64,000 nt of DNA from Warburgia ugandensis (lineage: Eukaryota; Streptophyta; Magnoliopsida; Canellales; Canellaceae): positions 49,188,057 through 49,252,056 of the forward strand of contig CP141137.1 of NCBI GenBank assembly GCA_035236585.1, in the 5' to 3' direction. This document shows positions 45,181 through 57,359 of this stretch, in pieces. The first letter of the stretch is position 1, and each line of letters opens with the position of its first letter. The position numbers and the translations under genes are program-made. Under the pieces are notes generated by a model. The model searched no databases and was not told the DNA's origin. It was given only the letters and a program-made list of their open reading frames with translations.

Positions 45181-48117
45181 TATTAAAACATTTACTTAAA
45201 AACCCTCAAGTGTTATCTCCTTTTTTTGAAAACATCATGACTACAATTAAAAGATAATATAAGTATGCAATAATAATTTAAGACAATACTAATATCAAAT
45301 CCAACGTCAAAATCAACGACGCTTTATTTTTAAAACAATAATATCTAAAAACATAATAATGTGGCCCAGGGTCTATCCATCATAATATTCCACCATACTT
45401 AAAGACATGTCCATAATATATATAAAGTCATAATCAAATCCATCTAATAAAGATATAAAATCCATAAAATAGGTTCAAATTGTAGTCTATCTAATCACTC
45501 ACATCGAGCTATTTATCAGCCAAATCAAAGTGGTCACCATTACTACCACTGTCCCTCCATGGCCTTACCCTTCTTGCTGTCGCTCTCGGTATCTGAGGCA
45601 TTGCAAAACAAAGCAATGCCTCTGCAAGCTATTGCTTGTATAGGTACATAGACATTTAATGTAATAACAAGGAAAACATAATCGAATAACAATGAGATGC
45701 ATGTGATGAAACATGCATCTCATGGATTTAAAACATGATGATCTCATGATTATAAAATAGATATGATCCAATGTAAAGGAACATACAATAACAATCAGGA
45801 CACCCCAAGGTACGTGGATCCCACGAGTGTCCCACACACTCGTATAACAGATCATGAGTACTCATATCAATCCTCTGAGTGTCGTCACACCCAAGCATAC
45901 AATAACATCTCCATGCTCATCATGCAAGCATACAGAATAAGAGTATGGATTATCATGCCGCAGTAGCAACCCCTCCAGGGTCACAACCACTGCCGATCCC
46001 CGTCAACACCATAACAGAAAACTTAACATATGTCCCCATGAAAAGGCTCGAACTAGTAGTATGGACTATCCATGTTACCAAACCCCTACCGAAAGCTATT
46101 GTGGGCAGGTGTCTATCACATCATAAATCAAAGGGTAAGTAGCCGGCCGACCGGCCCTACTCCCTCCAAGCATGACATTCATCGGGTGAGAGCACCCATC
46201 ATAAATCACAAAGCACGAAAATCGCATATCTCGTAAAACCAGGAGCACTCATAGCTCACAAATCCCTACGGTAGACCCCTCATCCACGGGTTAGCTCTCA
46301 AAGGATTAGCCACCAAGTCTCCACCATCAATTTTATAAAAACCCATCAATCTCAGTTATGCTATAAGGAAAGATAATTACTAATCATACATAAGATACGC
46401 GATCTCAATCTCATAAAACAATTGATCATAAAAACCCATTCAATATACTATCATAATCTAATATCGATCATAGCATAAAACGTTGAATCTCACAAAATCT
46501 TAGAATAAATAAACAAATGATAATCAATTACAATCAACCATGAATGCTATAATAATGCAAAGTTTTAGAATTCAAAACATAATATTAAATGTCGTCACCT
46601 ACCTCAATTATAGATAATCCAATTCAAGTGTGTAATCCTCTTAGCTCCCATGCTCAAATGTACCTATCAATATCACAGTACTATTTTCTTTTATTTATTT
46701 CATCTTAGTGGAATATGCGGCAATCCAACCGTTGGATCGTTCTCTAAGATTCATATTTATGATTTGGTCATTAATCCCAACATTACTTGTTATTAATCAG
46801 TCCCATCTCATGTTCATCTACTCATTTTTGTGCGTATCTACAATTTACACGTTGATCTGACAGTCAGATCATCCTTAGATCAATAACTTCTTAAGATTTG
46901 GGTTAGATCAATTACTAGTGTAACTACACCTAATCTGATCCTTAGGACCCTTAATTATTACTATATATTATCTAGTTGTCCAAGTCATGGGGCCTAATCA
47001 CCCTTTGATTAGCCAGATCTAAGTGATTTGGTATTATTTTATGAATTTGACTTAACTAGACATGATTAGATCAAGATTCTAATACTAAATCATGTCCCTC
47101 TCGTTGATACTATTTCAACAGACCTTTCGAATCGAAGATTGGGCTTCTATAGCCTCAGAATCTCAGAAAAAGCATTTTCGATAAATAAATAAAAAATCAA
47201 ATCAAAAACTGATTTTACACAGATTTGCACCGGCGGAAGGGAGTTTATACTGGTTTACACTAGAGGAAAGGAAATTTACACGGGTTTACACAGCAGAAAG
47301 ACGTTTACACTGGCATGAAACGACTTCCCAGAGTGCACGAACGCTAAGATGCACGGCGCGTTCTAGCCCTCGGGACAGCATGCGACGAAGCACCCGCATG
47401 CGCCATCTACTCTAGCTCATCTTGATCGGCGTCCTGGGAGCATCATCCATCGAGGACAATGAGCCCACGTTGTTCGATTTCTTTTGGCTTGATTTGAGCC
47501 CCAAATGCTCTAATTTTTTTTTTTTTTATCTATTTTCCCTGTTCTTAAGGTTTTTGGGTCCAAAGATCACAATGAATGGCTCATATGTCTCATTGGAGGT
47601 GTCTTTAATATGGGTCTAACTATGCTCCATGGTTTTGACTTTCTAGGCCATCCAATAGCCATTTAGCCCAGATTCAGCCTCGGATCTGATAGGGGAAAGT
47701 TGAAAAACAAGTATAAGAGAAAGATAGAGGGTTTAGCCTACCTGATTAGAGTCGGAGAGTGGAGATCGAGGTCCTCTAGTGAACGGAGTGGAGATGGCAC
47801 GATCTCAAAGTTGTTTTGCGTAGGAAATGAAGAGGAAACTCGTTTTTGTAGGTTGAAATCTGATTTTCGCCTTCCTCCATTAGAGCTAGAATGGGAATGG
47901 AAAGGGGTGTTGTTAAAAAAATGACCCCCACTAATTCATGTCCCTCATAATTTACCAATTTACCCTTGTAACTTAAAATAGTCATATCTTACTGATCCGA
48001 ACTCCATTTTCTATGTTCTTTATACTGTTCAATTCTTATCAACATGTACTTTCTAAATTTAGCGGTTTCAAAACCAAATTCTATGCATAAATTTTTTAAT
48101 TAATTTATTTAATTTGT
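45180..48117 (-). mobile_element. Older Gypsy-type LTR, main part
   Basis: It continues the LTR tip at 25647-25730 beyond the inserted chromovirus. It carries the same landmarks in the same order as 33011-34986: TGGCCCAGGGTCTATCC (45362), the hairpins (45593-45638), GGTACGTGGATCCCACGAG, and GATCTGACAGTCAGATC (46854). It ends near 48117 in a TAAATTTTTTAATTAATTTA-type sequence equivalent to the LTR outer end. It is the oldest layer of this nest. Confidence 0.75.
45593..45638 (-). other. Double hairpin inside LTR (copy 5)
   Basis: GAGGCATTGC (45595-45604) pairs with GCAATGCCTC (45613-45622) over AAAACAAA. CAAGC (45625-45629) pairs with GCTTG (45634-45638). Confidence 0.75.
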
Positions 48118-49873
48118 CTCATCTCAAATGACCTAGGTACCAAGTCTCATGTCAATTGAATGTCTCTAGGTCCTTCACTTTTTTGATGATTTTGAAGTAA
48201 AAAAAAAGAAGAAGAAGATATTTTGTGTTTTGGAGGTTTTTGTGTGTTACATCATCTACTTTTTAGCTTCAAAAGCTCCAAAATAGAGGACTTTAAGCAT
48301 CCAATTGATGTAAGATTTAGCCCCTAAGATATTGAGGATGTGGAAAGTCAGATAAATGTCTTGGATTGTTGAAAAAGAAATGAGAAAAAGGCCCACTATT
48401 CAATTTTTAGGAACTTCTAGAGAGAGAAAGAGAGAGATATTGCACAATTATCTCAACCCCCAAGACCATGCCATGACCATATAATACAAATATCTTTTTT
48501 CCAAATGGGCCCATGCTTTAGAAGATTAGGACTAATCATAACACTAGTTATGGGCTAGATATGTCATGGATTTAAAATCTCATCCATTGAATCGTTATAG
48601 GGACCTTCTTTTTAGTTGCAAAAATGGACAATAATAACTTTATTACTTATTTTTCCAACAAAAGACAACCCACACTTGTTTGTTTGCTAGTTTTTAGTTT
48701 ATTTTACACTATAAATAGTTTCCACAACTAAAAATCTAGCTAGGCTAAAAAGTGGTTGACTAATGAAGAGCGAGTGGAGTTTCAACAGTCTCTGTAATCT
48801 CTTCCTAGACTAACTTGCGTTAGCAAGATAACCCATTAAAATCATCTTAGAGTAATATTGAGTTAGCAAGAGTTTCATAAAAATCGGGTAACTCTTGCTG
48901 GAATAACATGCTTTAGCAAGAGAAGGAAAAAATTAGTCAAACTCTTCCTAAATTGACTGAACTCTTGCTAGACTAATCCCATGTTAGAGGAGGTGTTGTA
49001 TAGGAATGTTTTTCATCTTGTATTTTATTCGGAGGATGTAACATGGGTTAGCTTGATTTTTCAGGAGATTGATTATTTGACATTTCAATGGGAAAGAAGT
49101 CCAAAATCCTTAGTTGTCACTACTGGCTTTTGTTCTGTACCAGTCCATGGGTCTGGCCAATGTGTACCGCCTATATGAGGCAAATTGGTTGATACTTATG
49201 ATATTTGGAGTTGATAATAATTTAAAATTGCCGAAATCCCAACAATTTCGTTTATACCATTCGATACGTCCAGTCTCAGCTATTACAATTGTAAGGACCG
49301 TTATTTACTGGTATTACTAGCCATACCAACCGGTACAATATGGGACTGACAACAAAGGTCAATGCTAGGACAAGGCTATGAATGGACCCTAGTCAAAAGC
49401 GCTCTAGAATTGTCACGAGAGGGGCCTATATTTGGATGTTGAAACCTGTTGATCTCATCCTTCTAGGTTTAGATGACTGTTAAACAAAAAATCAGAATGA
49501 TGACATGATTGTAGTATTATAAAGACCATGTTTTTGGTAGTTAAATCCAAAGCATTATTTATATAAAGTTTCAACTTGCCAAAGAGCGGACAGCTAATGC
49601 GTTTTACTTATTGAACAGAGTCTATGATCGGCCTGTGACCTTTGGATGCCAAAGGCATCCTTGGGGTGATCTCGTAGTTCCTATGAGGTGGAGACAATGG
49701 GGTCGGTTCATGGATTTTTCTTTTGCAACATTTTTCTTAATGGTAGAAAGTAATGTTTTGCATATGCTAGAATTATTCAATTCACGCACTATTATTACTA
49801 TCCATCGTTTAAAGCTATGCCAATGAGATGATGGCAGATCAACGGAGATGTAGTGGTGCACACACGTACAAAC

Positions 49874-49876
<3 letters not shown>
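48118..49876. other. No gene recognised; clustered short inverted repeats near 48.8-49.0 kb
   Basis: TTAGCAAG and CTCTTGCTA motifs alternate between 48830 and 48980. For example AGCAAGAGTT (48865-48874) is the reverse complement of AACTCTTGCT (48890-48899). No coding similarity is seen in the open frames here (48981-49861). Confidence 0.5.

Positions 49877-49921
<45 letters not shown>
49877..49921. repeat. (GA)n microsatellite
   Basis: About 45 bp of GA repeat. Confidence 0.95.
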
Positions 49922-49924
<3 letters not shown>

Positions 49925-50189
49925 GTTTTATGAAATAAATGGATAAAATTATTCAAAGATATAAAACTACTTTCTAAAGATAATCTTATCTAGTATTACT
50001 AACCATAAATATATCTATTTAATTATCAAATAACATGTCAACAGGTCAGCACCGTGTAAGTTGGTCAAACACTTCACAAACAAGCCACGTCAATCATTAG
50101 CTAATGGTGTCACCTTCCGTCTCAAATTTTAATGTAACTGAATAATTGACTAGATTGGAAGTTCATGGCAGAAACATAATAACTCAATT

Positions 50190-50676
50190 AATACAAGGTT
50201 AGCACAAATGGAGATGTATATTTAAAGGTTTGTAGATGCTATTGAAACTGAAAGAAAATTTTTATAGGATAGCTATAAGGGTGCCAATGCTCTATAGATT
50301 AGAGTGTTGGACAGTTAAGGAACAATGCATACATAAGATTAATGTAACTGAAACAAGAATATTGAGGTGAATATGTGGCAAGATATAAGAGAAAAATGTT
50401 AGAGAAAACTTAATAGTACCAATAGGTAACAAAATGAGGGAGGGTATGTTCAATGGAGACCGAAAGTGGTGCTGGTTATAAGTAGTCAATCCAAGTTAAA
50501 GGCTCTAGGAGGGCAAGAAGAACGCCCATCAAACATGGATAAAAGTGGTGAGAAAGAATTTAATAACTTTTAGACTAAACAAAGTCATGACACTTAATAG
50601 AGGGGAATGGATGAACAAGATTCTTGTAGCATTCCCATAATTAGGATAAAGCCATGATGATGATGATGATGATGAT
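50190..50676 (+). mobile_element. 5'-truncated RTE LINE (3' end only)
   Basis: Plus-strand reading frames give LECWTVKEQ, VNVTETRILR, NLIVPIGNKMREGMF and RKNAHQTWIKVVRKNLI, in pieces. These correspond to the C terminus of RTE polyproteins (...ECWAIK..., ...MRMLRWMCG..., ...DKMRE...). The copy ends in AATTAGGATAAAGCCATGATGATG, a GAT trinucleotide tail at about 50655-50676. The LINE at 20565 ends with the same wording on the minus strand. Loss of the 5' part is normal for LINE insertion. Confidence 0.8.
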
Positions 50677-51392
50677 ATAGGGTTTTTTGTATAAATTTTC
50701 CTTGCTATTTTAATTCTTTTTGAATCCCTCCAATTTATCGTTCTAAGAATAGAATTCTTGAAGAGCTCTAAATTCTCTCCTATTTTTGCTTTTTTCCCCC
50801 TTTCTTATTAACTTTCTTAAAGGTCTAGAATTCCTACTAATAATTTTCAGCTCCTATATAATTTTTGAAATGGATGGATGGCAATAATCATTACTATATA
50901 TATATATATATATAAAGAAAAAATAAAGTAAAGTTAACAGAGATTTATGAAATTAAAATAACTTATATCAATTAGAAAACAACCAATTAGAAAAGATTTT
51001 AAAATTTAAGGACATAAACAATTTAAATGAAAATATACACTGTGGGCAAACCTTAATCCTAAACTTTCAACTATAAGTTTCTAATCACATTAACACTATA
51101 AAAGAAAATTTGTTTAATAAAAGTATTGAAGATGATGTGCGATAATAAACTCAGCATTTCTCTAACGAGGAATACCCAATAATGCGAATCAATAGGGATA
51201 TTGCTGATCTGAAAACCCACTTTAAAAGGTCCCACATTTGGTCCACTTTTACATTGTGGACATTTGGTTGATCTAGGTGATGAATGGTCTGGAGTCTAAA
51301 AAGTTCACTTTCCATCATAGACTGGACTGTCAAAAAAAATATTGTTTCAAGAAGGGTCGAGAATTATATAAATGGGCCTAATCAAGGAAGAA
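50677..51392. other. AT-rich spacer, no gene recognised
   Basis: It contains a short (TA)n run near 50894-50912 and no recognisable coding sequence. Confidence 0.5.
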
Positions 51393-51546
51393 GGGGAGTC
51401 CGGGGCTAAATTGTTGGCCGTGACTCGTGGTCAGGGGTTCAAGACATGGAATCAAGCTCTTATAAAATGTAAGATTATACTGTATACTAATAACCCTTGT
51501 GGTGTGCTTTTTTTTCCGATGGTGCACCGGGGCTGTTCTTTTTTTG
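51393..51546 (+). mobile_element. Au-like SINE, degenerate
   Basis: It aligns by eye with the other copies: GGGGAGTCCGGGGCTAAATTG, GGTCAGGGGTTCAAGACATGG (box B region), AAAATGTAAGAT, ACCCTTGTGGTGTGC, and GGTGCACCGGGGCTG near the T-rich 3' end. The tRNA-derived head is poorly kept. Confidence 0.65.
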
Positions 51547-52392
51547 TTGGTCTGATCAAAGAAAGGTGGAACCTACCATTGGAAAGGAACTGTCCGGAGT
51601 TAACAAGTGAAAAACACAATTTTCATATGCCTGGCAAATCCCCATGTTTATTCTAAAATCATGCCCAAGGCCAAATCTTGATAATCTAAGAGGAAGGCCG
51701 AATAAGATTATGGCTCATATCATTCTTGAGACAGGGGCGTTGTCTCAAGAAGCTTACCATGGAAATCAGTTTATGTACTATAACCACGAAAAGTTTGCTC
51801 TTGAACGGCGATTGGCTGGGTATCATCTGAGGGTTTAAATAGGCAATCGAACAAGCTAAGTAGAATCCCAAATTGATGATCAAGACCATTCATCTGCTGG
51901 GCCCTGGGATATGCCATGTCCCAAGATCTCATGCGTCAAATATTCTCAATTTCTGTAGCTCCAGGTATAAACCTTCATGAAAAAGGCTAGTCATGGCCAC
52001 CCAATATGGGTCCCGACAAATGGACAGTTGAGATCACCAGATGTCTGTTTACTTCTGCATAAACTCCAGGAGAAACCCTAGACGAGGTGAAGTGACCCAA
52101 ATACTCCACAAGCAAACGCAATTCAACCACACCCCCTCGAAAATAGCACCAACGATGGAAAGCAGCGGATTTCAACCCAAACTTTACATTCAGAAAGGGT
52201 AATGACAAGAAGAAGTAACTCTCTTTCCTTCTTATTTACACTTTCTCTTGGAACCCACAAGAAGAAAGAAATAGAAATAGAAACAGAAACCAGAGAAAAG
52301 GGACTACAAAGTTCCCGTGAATTTGTTGGTATCCTATTTTCCACCTCCTGAAGATTCTGAAATATAAATAGAACCAACAGTTGAAGTGTAAG
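51547..52392. other. Downstream flank of the GATA gene, no other gene recognised
   Basis: The part nearest 52392 is expected to hold the GATA 3' UTR. Open frames here lack recognisable motifs. No clear polyadenylation signal can be assigned with confidence. Confidence 0.4.
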
Positions 52393-53384
52393 TCAGTGAA
52401 GGAAGAGGCCACAAGACAAGGCCATCAACAAGATTGCTGCTTCTGCTTCTTCTTTTCCTTCAAATTCCCTCTGCAAAAGGAATAGAACTCTCTCCTGCCC
52501 TTGCTTGTCTTTCCTCGAAATATCTCTGCTCAGTTCAAGAAATTCAAGTCCTCTTCTTCTCCTCTTCCTGTATCTGATCCCACAAGCATTGCATAGAGAC
52601 TGCAAACAGAGGAGATATATGAACAACGGGAGAAACCCCATACAATATAAACAGCAGAAGGTTAGATGTAACAGTAATTTTACAAGGAACAAATAGGGAG
52701 TGCCAAACCAACCCATTAATAGTTTGTACCTTTTTTCTGGAAAAAGAAATAGTGGGAGAGCGGGTCGGTCTATAGAAACTTGATTCAGAAATGACAAGCA
52801 CAGAAAGAAGAATACAATACGAGGCATGATTTAATACACTCAGACTCAGAAACATGTTTGGGGATCATTGAACAGTGAACTCAATGAAACAGAGGAGCTC
52901 TTCCTCAAAACTTCAAAGAAGAACAGATAACTGCAACCCATGTTCTGGGTCCTTCAAATCATTGAAACCAAAGGCACAAAACAAACATTACGAAGGATCA
53001 AATCAGTAGACACACCTTCGGGCCGGCTGGGCCACTTCTCCATAAGGGTGTTTTCGAAGTCTTGCAATCGGCACAAACCTTAGAAATCCTTTGATTAGCT
53101 TCGCACAAGCTAAGTTGATCTTCCTCTGTAATGGGTCTTTTCTTGGTCACCAACTTGAGGATTTGATCCATTTCGTCTGTCTTGGAAGGAATCTTTCTCG
53201 GGTGCTTTCCATCAAGGCCCAGCTCCAGCTGCCGATTCTCTTCCAAGTGATGTTCATCACGATCGTCGATTTGGTGATGGGGCAGATGTCGATGTTGATC
53301 ACGCTTTCCACTGTAGTGATACTGGTGGTAATGATGAGGAGTATCCCAGTGCGGAGAAGAAATGTTTTCTTGCGGAGAAAACAT
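52393..53384 (-). CDS. B-class GATA transcription factor with LLM domain (two exons)
   Basis: This is a predicted 191-residue nuclear DNA-binding protein. Exon 1 is 53384-53016 (123 codons), the intron is 53015-52600 (GT-AG), and exon 2 is 52599-52393 with a TGA stop. The intron splits the zinc finger after GPK, a common position in plant class-B GATA genes. The finger is C104-x2-C107-x18-C126-x2-C129 ([26 protein letters not shown]), followed by a basic RYRKRRRR tail. The C terminus has EAEAAILLMALSCG; its LLM (180-182) defines the LLM-domain B-GATAs (GNC/CGA1 and GATA15/16/17 relatives). Those genes control greening, germination and hormone-linked growth. The N terminus (residues 17-46) is histidine rich. 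I chose ATG 53384 because the open frame upstream is 5' UTR-like and CT-rich. Family certain, orthologue not. Confidence 0.92.
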
Positions 53385-53477
53385 GATTCCTTCTCCGAGG
53401 GATCTTCGATTGCGGAGAGAGAGAGAGACAAGGGTTGAAGGGGGTCTTCGTAGCTTGGTTTGCAAGAAAAGAGTGGC

Positions 53478-53485
53478 TTTATAAG
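53478..53485 (-). promoter_or_regulatory. Likely TATA box of the GATA gene
   Basis: CTTATAAA on the minus strand lies about 95 bp upstream of the chosen ATG. A CT-rich leader lies between (CTCTCTCTCTC at 53414-53428). Spacing and leader composition are typical of a plant core promoter; the start site itself is inferred. Confidence 0.5.
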
Positions 53486-54701
53486 ATTAAGACGGCTTTC
53501 TTCGTGGCCCAAAACCTAAAGGGTGATATCTGTTAGGCTAGATCCTCACGGCCATTTTATGAGGCCTGATCTGGCCGTTGATAGAGCAGGCAACCCTTAA
53601 CCCATCCCACTTGATCAAAGGCCGTTACTCGTGTGGATCACCGACGTAACGATGGTATGGTGAGAATTCCGTCATTGGGGTCGGTCTGAGTTAATTAAGT
53701 GGTTTAGGGAATCTAATTGACAAGTAATTACGTGTTAGCCTGGCCGCCACTAATTCTCCTTCTCGTACTAAAATTTTGCCTTTAGAGTCCGAATTGCCTG
53801 CGAAAATTGCATTTTCTTTTGCCGAAAAGATACTGACGGTTCAGAGTCGTGCAGAAGGTGAAAAGAAACTGATAGTCCAAAATCTCCCCGCCTCAGATGA
53901 TCCCAACCATCCGATTGATTTTCCATTTCTAGTTTCGAAAAATGAGTTTAGTCAGTGTCATTCATGGCCTTCGATCATGGATCCAATCTTAGATGGTGGG
54001 TCCATTTGATCAAAGGCTGCCGTGATTCTCGTGAGAAATTGCGTCTTGTTTCGGAGGGTACCGAGGGACAGCAAAGTGTGGAGAGAACGATGAATAAATA
54101 AGAGGCAAATAAACGATGCCTTGGACGTACTAATTTCCGGACGTTGGGAAGGGCGTACAGTGGACTGTCCCTCTCACTGCCTGCCATCCGAATAAACAAT
54201 ATAATTTCCCCTTATTTTCCCCTGATTTTATCCTTTGAGCTTGAAGGAAGAAAATCACAAATTTTTTCGAATAGTTCAAGCCCGGCTGGACCATCCATGA
54301 AGGAAGAAAATTCACTTACTCATAATGCTCCATTTCAGTCTGCCAATGCGGTTCAGCTCTAGTTTGATACTTTCCACCCTTGTCTTTGTTAGAGTAGAGG
54401 GCCATAGCTGGTACAAGTAGAAAGCTCTGTAGATGTATGTATGTTCTAGAATTGGAGTTCTAAAGTCGCTTTGCAAAATAGTCATTTTGTTAGTTTTTTA
54501 TTTTCTTTGGAGTTAGTTTTTTCCAAAATTTTGATATTACTGTTCTAGCAATAGACTATAGTGAATAAGAAGACTTTGTGCGTAATTTTTTGCTTCTTTA
54601 ATTAATAAAAATCTCTAAAATCAATCATGCTAGATATAAGACATTAAAAAAAAGAATACCCAAGTTTTATATTTTTAATTTTCATTAAAAAAAATCAAAC
54701 A
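53486..54701. other. GATA upstream region, no gene recognised
   Basis: This is the presumed promoter-proximal flank of the GATA gene. Open frames at 53776-54009 and 54144-54362 have no recognisable domain. Confidence 0.4.
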
Positions 54702-54720
54702 TAGAGCTTAAATTTTAGAA

Positions 54721-54900
54721 GGGGAGCCTTGGTGCAATGGTAAAAGTTATTGTCATGTAGCCTTAAGGTCACAGGTTTAAGGCATAGAATCAGCCTTTTA
54801 CAAAATGTAAGATAAAACTGCTTACTATAAACCCTTGTGGTCCGCCCTTTTCTCAAATCTTGTATAAGCGGGAGCTTTGTGCATTGAGGGTGCCCTTTTT
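54721..54900 (+). mobile_element. Au-like SINE with 11-bp TSD
   Basis: A full-length copy, about 180 bp. GGGGAGCCTTGGTGCAATGG is the tRNA-like box A region, GGTCACAGGTTTAAGGC the box B region, then ATAAACCCTTGTGGTCCGCC, GCGGGAGC and a TGCCCTTTTT end. TAGAGCTTAAA occurs at 54702-54712 and 54902-54912 as target duplication. Au SINEs depend on LINE enzymes for copying. Confidence 0.85.
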
Positions 54901-54914
54901 GTAGAGCTTAAAGT

Positions 54915-55880
54915 CTACATTCTCATTGTTTGTGTAAACAGCTATATTATTTTGCTTATAATTTAAACTTAAAATTTTTATTTATTATATTTTAATTTGT
55001 GTTAGTAAGAATTTTATATAATTTTTAGTGAGAATTCAAAGTCTTAATTGCTAAATTTCTTAATGTAGGTTGGTAAGTATAGTATATTTGAGATTAAATA
55101 TATTATTATTAGTTGATTTATGTTGAAATTTAATTGTACCAATAAATTTTTTGTTATCTAATAATGTTATAGACCAAGTTTTTCTAAAACTTTTTATCAA
55201 AAAGTTATTGAATATAGTAGTCAAAGTTGATAATTTAATTATATATTATAATTCTAAAATATAAAACTTGAATTTGAAATAGATAAGGATAAAATATTGA
55301 AATATCAAAAAAATTAACAAGAAAGGGAATGAAAAACTAATAAATGACAATTTTGTAATGCTAACAAAATTTAATAATAAATATGCAAAACTTAAAGAAA
55401 AAATTATACTTTTTATAAAAATACCAAAATATGAAAGCAATTTTTTTATAAAAAACAAAAAACTTGACATTGGGTTTCTCTTCTTTTATTGTGTTGGGCT
55501 CTGCAACTAAGAGAGGGAGAGAGTCCTCGCAGCCCACCATGGCTTCCAAAGATGGGATGGTGGCTGCATTAAATGGGAAGCGTGCACGTTCCCAAGCGAG
55601 TTAGAAAAAGCATGTCAGCCGCTCAACCATCATCCACCATTTAATGCTCCACCTTACTTTTTCATTTTTTAAAATTATTTAGGGCTCTATTTTGCAGGCA
55701 TTTGCAGCAAATCTCCGACAGAATTCCGAACAGCATGCTCTCACAAAATTAGTAAAATAATCAGTTCAATTTTGTCTTCACACGCCGAAATGGCGGATTG
55801 ATATCGGCACGCGACTGCAGAAAGATATATTATCCCTTGGATGACCAGCGTCGGCACAGCCTATTGTGGAGTGAAAATCA
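54915..55880. other. Very AT-rich spacer, no gene recognised
   Basis: About 54915-55480 is extremely AT-rich, with isoleucine-, phenylalanine- and lysine-rich artefact frames. The remainder (55500-55880) shows nothing recognisable. Confidence 0.5.
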
Positions 55881-56035
55881 AGGGAGTCTTGGCGCAATGG
55901 TAAAAGTTGTTACCACGTGTTATTGGTTTAAGGTATTACAAAAATGTAAGATAAGGGTGTCAACTTTAAGCCACCGTGGCTCGCCACTTTTTCAGATCTT
56001 GCATAGGCAGTAGCTGTGTACATCAAAGCTGCCCT
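55881..56035 (+). mobile_element. Au-like SINE
   Basis: It begins AGGGAGTCTTGGCGCAATGG and continues through ACAAAAATGTAAGATAAGG, CCGTGGCTCGCC, TTGCATAGGCAGTAGC and GCTGCCCTATTGC. The next SINE starts about 15 bp further on. Confidence 0.75.
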
Positions 56036-56049
56036 ATTGCTTCTGATAG

Positions 56050-56196
56050 TGTCTGGGTGCAACAGTAAAAGTTGTTATAATATGATCTTAAGGTTTTAGG
56101 TTTAAGACATGAAAACAGTTTCTTGCAAAATGCAAAATAAGGCTGTATACTTTAGGCCCTTGTGATCCGCCTTGTGCATCGAGACTGCTTTTTTTT
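56050..56196 (+). mobile_element. Au-like SINE inserted at the tail of the previous one
   Basis: GTGTCTGGGTGCAACAGTAAAAG starts it; GGCCCTTGTGATCCGCC and TGCATCGAGACTGC finish it. TTGCTTCTGATAG (56037-56049) and TTGCTTCCAGTAG (56198-56210) look like a diverged target duplication. Confidence 0.7.
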
Positions 56197-57162
56197 CTTG
56201 CTTCCAGTAGCGATGTCTTCCGATTTTCAAGAACAAAAATTAAATTAAGCGGGCTGTGCAAATGTAACACGACGAAGGTACAGATGGGGGCCTACCCGAT
56301 CAACATCCAAACCATCAATTCCTTTGATGATTCTCTCTCTACCATAGAATTTTCCCCTTAATTCTATGATTCTCACCCTAGCACAGCATTTTCGCCTTAA
56401 TTTGATTTCAGAGGAACGATAAATCCAAGTGTGTGCACCTAGTATTCTATCCTTGTCATTGGCGTAGTTCTAAAAACTAATAAGTTAACTCTGGAAACTC
56501 GATTGAGTTACTTGACTCGATAGCAAATTGAGTCATTATTAAGTCAACTAAGATTTAAACACAAGAACTTAAAACAATAAAACTACGATCTACTCAACTT
56601 TAATTCTTGTGTGCGTGTATAATAAAAATTATGAATAAAAATTAATATTAGTAATAACTTTATTTTATTTTTTTCTTAAGTATTTTTGAGTCACCCACGA
56701 CTGTCTTTGAGTTGACTCGCCTGACTTTCAAGTCGAGTTGAGTTTTTGAGCTTTTAAACTATTTTGTTAGCTGCACAACATGCAGCTAAGTCATTAGTTT
56801 CCAATAGATCTACTTAAAACGTCATTTTTCATCTCTTCCCCTGAAAACACATGAAATCTAAGATGACTTGGTTGCACAATGCATGCTTGACATGAATAAA
56901 ATGGAACCGCAAACTTTAGATTATCATTCCTCCTGATCCTATTATCTAACGAAATAAGTATAGTCCTAATGACAGCAAAATTTGTCCTTTGATGAACTCA
57001 TAGAAGGCCTCATCCAGTGTGGTGTGAATCTCTCTCTCCCTCTCTCCGAGTAAATTTTCTAAAAAGATTAGCTTAGAGTTTGCATATGGGAAATGATTAT
57101 TCTCGTCCTATTTATGACTTCTACTGAGTTTTTTAAGCATTTGCAGTTGCTCTTGTGGTTGA
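56197..57162. other. No gene; possible MITE-like AC-TCGA-rich segment at about 56465-56760
   Basis: Between 56465 and 56760 the wording GTTCTAAAAACT...AACTCGATTGAGTTACTTGACTCG on the left is answered by AGTCGAGTTGAGTTTTTGAGCTTTTAAAC on the right. This resembles diverged terminal inverted repeats of small hAT-like elements common in plants. Target duplications were not found. The rest is unassigned. Confidence 0.35.
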
Positions 57163-57342
57163 AGGAGAGCTTTGGCGCAACACTAAAAGTTGTCGTCATG
57201 TGATCTTGAGGTCACAAGTTCAAGGTGTGGAATCAGCCTCTTGCAAAATGCCAAGTAAGGCTGCCTACTATAAGCCCTTGTGGTCTGCCTCTTTCCCAGA
57301 CCCTGCATTGGTGGGAGCTTCATGCACTAGGGGCTGCCCCTT
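57163..57342 (+). mobile_element. Au-like SINE with 17-bp TSD
   Basis: It is full length, with GGAGAGCTTTGGCGCAAC, GGTCACAAGTTCAAGG, GCCCTTGTGGTCTGCC, GGTGGGAGCTTCATGC and GGGCTGCCCC. AGTTGCTCTTGTGGTTG (57145-57161) repeats at 57343-57359 with one change. It is the best-defined insertion in the cluster. Confidence 0.88.
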
Positions 57343-57359
57343 AGTTGCTCTTATGGTTG

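Noticed and set aside
52505-52855. Open frames on both strands overlapping GATA exon 2 and the intron
   Set aside because: Shadows of the spliced GATA gene; the zinc finger and LLM domain fix the true frame.
53091-53512. Alternative frames across GATA exon 1, and an earlier in-frame ATG at 53465
   Set aside because: The alternative frames are shadows. The upstream ATG would add a Ser/Arg-rich, CT-repeat-derived leader lying close to the TATA-like box, so 53384 is preferred.
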